Shown here in pieces: positions 60,776-64,000 of a DNA stretch of 64,000 nucleotides; positions within the stretch are counted from its first letter, which is position 1; each line of letters begins with the position of its first letter. The notes under the pieces are model-generated. The model saw only the letters and a program-made list of their open reading frames with translations, was not told the DNA's origin and made no database searches. Source of the DNA: SZUA-430 sp964483585 (lineage in GTDB: Bacteria; Pseudomonadota; Alphaproteobacteria; Micropepsales; Micropepsaceae); NCBI GenBank assembly GCA_964483585.1, contig CAZABH010000017.1, positions 1 through 64,000 on the forward strand. Reading direction: 5' to 3'. The translations under genes were made by a program, and so were the position numbers.

Positions 60776-61379
60776 GTGACCTCCATGGTTAGGAAGGCGT
60801 TCACCCCTTGGTACTCACAGGACCCTTCGAGGGGCCTCTTCTTGTGAGGGTCACCTGCAGCCTTTGGGCCAGTAACCATTTTCAAGGTTGGTCCGGTCCC
60901 GGCCTGCAGGAAATACAGGAGGAACCAGCACAACCAGAGCGCGCATCATTAAGAATGCTTGCAGGGAACGGGTAGTTCCTGTCCCACCACGGCGCAACGA
61001 ACGGCGGGTTGTATAGGCAGGAAGTACTCACGTGTCAGCACGGCACGCACGCAAAACTCTATGTCAAGCTGTCGCACGAAGCACACGGTTACCAACGGGC
61101 GTCACACTGGATAATCAAAGTATTTTAAAAATAAAAACAGTAAACTGATCTGTTAAAGCAAAAAACAGATTTGAAACTGAACTTATAAAAGTCAAAACGC
61201 CATGCAGAAAAGAGACATGGTTTCAACAAGGTCATGAACACGATTTAATGGGGAAATTCGGAAACCCAACGACCGCTTGGACGCGAGCCCCCGCCCCCCG
61301 CTGAAGCCGATGAGCCCAAAAACGGCCCCACAGCAGAGGAAAGAAAAAAACGGCTCAAAAGATGGATTTTTTGACTCTG
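60776..61379. other. Intergenic region with AT-rich block and hairpins
   Basis: About 600 bases with no gene that I can support. A nested hairpin lies at 60814-60848, in the leader of the SleB-like gene. An AT-rich block (about 61100-61260) contrasts with its GC-rich surroundings and contains ATCTGTT (61148-61154) paired with AACAGAT (61164-61170). Just downstream of the ppdK stop, the minus strand has a weak TCAAAA/TTTTGA stem followed by GCCG and seven T, a possible terminator (about 61343-61376). Confidence 0.5.
60814..60848 (-). other. Nested hairpin in the leader of the SleB-like gene
   Basis: CTCACA (60814-60819) pairs with TGTGAG (60843-60848). Inside, CCCT (60823-60826) and AGGG (60830-60833) pair around a TCG loop. 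It ends about 40 bases before the gene start on the minus strand, so it is either a 5' leader element or a terminator for transcripts coming from upstream. Confidence 0.35.
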
Positions 61380-64000
61380 TTACGACCCCAGCGCCGCTTG
61401 GGCCGCCGCCAGACGGGCGATGGGAACCCGGAAGGGCGAGCACGACACATAGTCGAGACGTGCTGCCTCACAGAACCGTATCGAGGCAGGGTCGCCACCA
61501 TGCTCGCCGCAGATCCCGAGCTTCAGCTCCGGCCGGGCCTTCCGTCCACGCTCCTCGGCGATGCGGATGAGCTCGCCCACCCCTTCCGTATCGAGGCTGA
61601 CGAACGGGTCATTGGGAAGCAGCCCTCGACTGACATAGTCCGGAAGGAACTTGGAAGAGTCGTCCCGGCTGAGCCCGAACGTGGTCTGGGTCAGGTCATT
61701 CGTCCCGAACGAGAAGAAGGCCGCCGACTGCGCAATGTCACCTGCCCTGAGCGCCGCCCGCGGCAGCTCGATCATGGTGCCTACCAGATAGGAAAGCCGG
61801 CGCCCGGTCTCGCCCTCCACAGCCTTGGCGACCGCATCGATGCGCGCCTTCAGGAAGTCGAACTCTCCCCGCATGGCCACCAGTGGGATCATGATCTCGG
61901 CCGTGAGGGTCTTGCCGGTCTCGGACTCAACCTGCACCGCGGCCTCGAAGATCGCTCGCGCCTGCATGTCATAGATCTCAGGGTACGACACCCCCAGCCG
62001 GCACCCGCGATGCCCGAGCATCGGATTGAACTCGGACAGGTCCTCCAGCCGGTTGCGCAACTTCCCCGCCTCGATCCCCAGCGTTCCGGCCACCTCGTCA
62101 ACCTCGTGCTCCTTGGGCAGGAACTCGTGCAGCGGCGGATCAAGCAGCCGGATCGTCACCGGCAGCCCGGCCATGATGCGGAACAACTCGACGAAATCCT
62201 TGCGCTGATGCGGCAGCAGCCGGGCCAGAGCCGCATCGCGTCCCCCCTTGGTATCGGCCAGGATCATGCGCCGCACATCGTTGATGCGCTCCTCGTCGAA
62301 GAACATGTGCTCGGTCCGGCAGAGCCCGATGCCCTCAGCCCCGAAGTCGCGCGCATGGCGCGCATCCGAGGGCGTCTCGGCATTGGCCCGAACCTTCATG
62401 CGTCGGAACCCGTCAGCCCAGCCCATGAGGGTCGCGAAGTCACCTGACAGCTCGGGCTGGATCGTTGGCACACGGCCCTTCATGACTTGCCCCGTCGAAC
62501 CATCGATGGTGATGACCTCGCCCTTCTTTAGCGTCAGCCCAGCCGCTGTCACGACCTGGCGCGCATAGTCGATGCGCAGGCCGCCGGCGCCCGACACGCA
62601 GGGCCGCCCCATGCCGCGGGCGACGACAGCCGCATGGCTCGTCATGCCGCCACGCGCCGTCAGGATGCCGCGCGCCGCGTGCATGCCATGGATGTCCTCG
62701 GGGCTTGTCTCGATGCGCACAAGAATGACATCGCGCCCGTCGCCCGCGAGCCGCTCGGCCTCGCCCGCATCGAACACGATCTCTCCCGAGGCTGCCCCCG
62801 GCGAGGCAGGCAGGCCCGAAGCCAGAACCTGCCGCGGCGCCTTGGGATCGAGCGTCGGATGCAGCAGCTGGTCGAGCGAGGCCGGATCGATGCGCTTTAC
62901 CGCCTCCGCACGCGTCAAGACATTCTCTGCAGCGAGATCGACCGCAATCTTGATGGCAGCCTTCGCAGTTCGCTTCCCATTGCGCGTCTGCAGCACCCAG
63001 AGCCGCCCCTTCTCGATCGTGAACTCGATGTCCTGCATATCGCGGTAATGCGCCTCGAGCCGGCGCACATGGTCATTGAATTCCTTGAAGACCGCCGGCA
63101 TCTTCTCTTCGAGCGAAGGGTCCTGCGACCCACTCGCCGAACGCTCCCGCTTGGTAAGCGCTTGCGGCGTTCGCAGGCCCGCCACGACATCCTCGCCCTG
63201 CGCGTTCAACAGGTACTCGCCATAGAGCGCAGCGTCCCCGGTCGAGGGATTGCGCGAGAACGCAACGCCGGTGGCCGAATCTTCGCCCATGTTGCCGAAC
63301 ACCATCGCCTGGATGTTCACGGCTGTACCCCAGTCATCCGGAATATTGTGCAGCCGACGATAGGTATTGGCCCGTGCATTCTGCCACGAGCCAAACACAG
63401 CCCCGATTGCACCCCAGAGCTGCTCGGCTGGAACCTGCGGAAAATCAGTGCCCAGCTCCTCGCGCACCTTGGCCTTGTACTGACCCACGAGGTTCTTCCA
63501 GCCGTCCGCATCGACCTCGGTATCAAGCGACAGATCGTTCTCTTCCTTGTAGGAACCGAGCAATTCCTCGAAATGCTCATGCCCGACACCAAGCACCACA
63601 TCGCTGTACATGGTGATGAAGCGACGATAGCTGTCATAGGCAAAACGCTCGTTGCCAGTCTCCCGCGCAATGGCGGCCGCCGTCTCATCGTTGAGACCGA
63701 GGTTCAGCACCGTATCCATCATGCCCGGCATGGACGCCCGCGCGCCTGAACGCACCGACACCAGAAGCGGGTTCGACACGTCACCGAATTTGCGCCCCGT
63801 CAGCCGCCCGATCTCGACGAGTCCCGCCTCGACCTGCGCCTTCAGCGCCTCGGGATAGCTTTTGCCGTTTTTGTAGAAATGAGTGCAGACCTCGGTCGTG
63901 ATGGTAAAGCCAGGTGGCACAGGCAAACCAAGGCTCGCCATCTCGGCAAGGTTGGCCCCCTTGCCCCCAAGCAGCTCCTTCATTCGCGCACTGCCGTCAG
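61380..64000 (-). CDS. ppdK: Pyruvate, phosphate dikinase, 5' end outside the window
   Basis: The frame is open to the window edge: the codons before the ATG at 63983 read DGSAR, matching the usual N-terminus, so the true start is outside. Visible residues cover almost all of the enzyme. The ATP-grasp domain begins KELLGGKGANLAEMASLG, the swivelling His domain has GGMTSHAAVVARGMG with the phosphorylated His, and the PEP/pyruvate barrel ends with GICGEHGGDP and VSCSPFRVPIARL. The enzyme interconverts pyruvate, ATP and phosphate with PEP, AMP and pyrophosphate. It stands alone with a large gap downstream. Confidence 0.96.
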   Translation of the reverse strand, partial: DGSARMKELLGGKGANLAEMASLGLPVPPGFTITTEVCTHFYKNGKSYPEALKAQVEAGLVEIGRLTGRKFGDVSNPLLVSVRSGARASMPGMMDTVLNLGLNDETAAAIARETGNERFAYDSYRRFITMYSDVVLGVGHEHFEELLGSYKEENDLSLDTEVDADGWKNLVGQYKAKVREELGTDFPQVPAEQLWGAIGAVFGSWQNARANTYRRLHNIPDDWGTAVNIQAMVFGNMGEDSATGVAFSRNPSTGDAALYGEYLLNAQGEDVVAGLRTPQALTKRERSASGSQDPSLEEKMPAVFKEFNDHVRRLEAHYRDMQDIEFTIEKGRLWVLQTRNGKRTAKAAIKIAVDLAAENVLTRAEAVKRIDPASLDQLLHPTLDPKAPRQVLASGLPASPGAASGEIVFDAGEAERLAGDGRDVILVRIETSPEDIHGMHAARGILTARGGMTSHAAVVARGMGRPCVSGAGGLRIDYARQVVTAAGLTLKKGEVITIDGSTGQVMKGRVPTIQPELSGDFATLMGWADGFRRMKVRANAETPSDARHARDFGAEGIGLCRTEHMFFDEERINDVRRMILADTKGGRDAALARLLPHQRKDFVELFRIMAGLPVTIRLLDPPLHEFLPKEHEVDEVAGTLGIEAGKLRNRLEDLSEFNPMLGHRGCRLGVSYPEIYDMQARAIFEAAVQVESETGKTLTAEIMIPLVAMRGEFDFLKARIDAVAKAVEGETGRRLSYLVGTMIELPRAALRAGDIAQSAAFFSFGTNDLTQTTFGLSRDDSSKFLPDYVSRGLLPNDPFVSLDTEGVGELIRIAEERGRKARPELKLGICGEHGGDPASIRFCEAARLDYVSCSPFRVPIARLAAAQAALGS

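Noticed and set aside
61192..61443. 83-residue minus-strand frame after ppdK
   Set aside because: It overlaps the end of ppdK in another frame, has no ribosome site and low-complexity sequence.
1..64000. tRNA, rRNA, CRISPR, insertion sequence or prophage genes
   Set aside because: I checked the gaps for TTCGAATC-like arms, regular repeats, transposase motifs and phage genes and found none.

Overview
The window is 64 kb of GC-rich, densely packed bacterial chromosome with one 100-base assembly gap (11809-11908). The gene content and order point to an alphaproteobacterium. Sphingomonadales or a neighbouring lineage is most likely, but that is an inference from family content and not a measured phylogeny. 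The main clue is the minus-strand housekeeping run folK, rpoZ, rsh (relA/spoT), pyrE, pdxJ, acpS, lepB, lepB, rnc, era, recO, parC (32629 down to 21288). Supporting clues are spinster-like MFS transporters, IorA/IorB-type molybdenum oxidoreductases, phasins, DmdC-like acyl-CoA dehydrogenases and many SDRs. I saw no rRNA, tRNA, CRISPR array, prophage or insertion sequence.

Layout. 1-5.3 kb: exported peptidases (partial S9 prolyl oligopeptidase, M16 zinc protease) flank an MFS transporter. 5.5-9.3 kb: an SDR, an OmpR-type two-component system and a divergent EF-hand protein. 9.3-10.25 kb: about 0.9 kb without a convincing gene but with strong hairpins and GTGAC repeats, leading into a TerC-family protein and a 72-residue orphan. 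11.4-13.7 kb: IorB/IorA-type oxidoreductase, broken by the gap. 13.7-21.2 kb: mixed accessory genes (TPR protein, saccharopine-dehydrogenase-like protein, LuxR-type regulator with a degenerate receiver, SCO1/SenC, Nudix, Tet-type MFS, PAS protein, small membrane protein). 21.3-32.6 kb: the housekeeping cluster. 32.7-35.4 kb: two overlapping exported amidohydrolases, the second without the metal-binding HxH. 35.5-41.3 kb: a storage-lipid locus with a lipase-like hydrolase, TetR, WS/DGAT acyltransferase, alpha/beta hydrolase, phasin and SDR. 41.4-47.6 kb: uracil-DNA glycosylase, argC, a sulfite-oxidase-like Mo protein, smpB, dapA and a lytic transglycosylase. 47.9-53.4 kb: acyl-CoA and SDR metabolism genes plus a 40-residue histone-H1-like peptide. 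53.4-57.6 kb: a plus-strand run of YceI, cytochrome b561, YceI, Sua5/TsaC-type tRNA enzyme and FAD oxidase. 57.6-64 kb: Gfo/Idh/MocA oxidoreductase, FKBP lipoprotein, SDR, SleB-like cell-wall hydrolase and a 5'-truncated pyruvate phosphate dikinase.

The most unusual locus is 35.5-41.3 kb. A neutral-lipid acyltransferase, a phasin and an SDR lie in a row, and each carries a lysine/arginine-rich tail (C-terminal on the first, N-terminal on the other two). This recalls the histone-like tail of the Pseudomonas phasin PhaF, which attaches storage granules to the nucleoid. A shared granule-to-nucleoid or granule-surface anchoring system is a hypothesis. Other points are the Glu-for-Asp receiver, the amidohydrolase pair, the tandem signal peptidases, and the structured leader before terC. 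Most of the remaining content is ordinary core metabolism.
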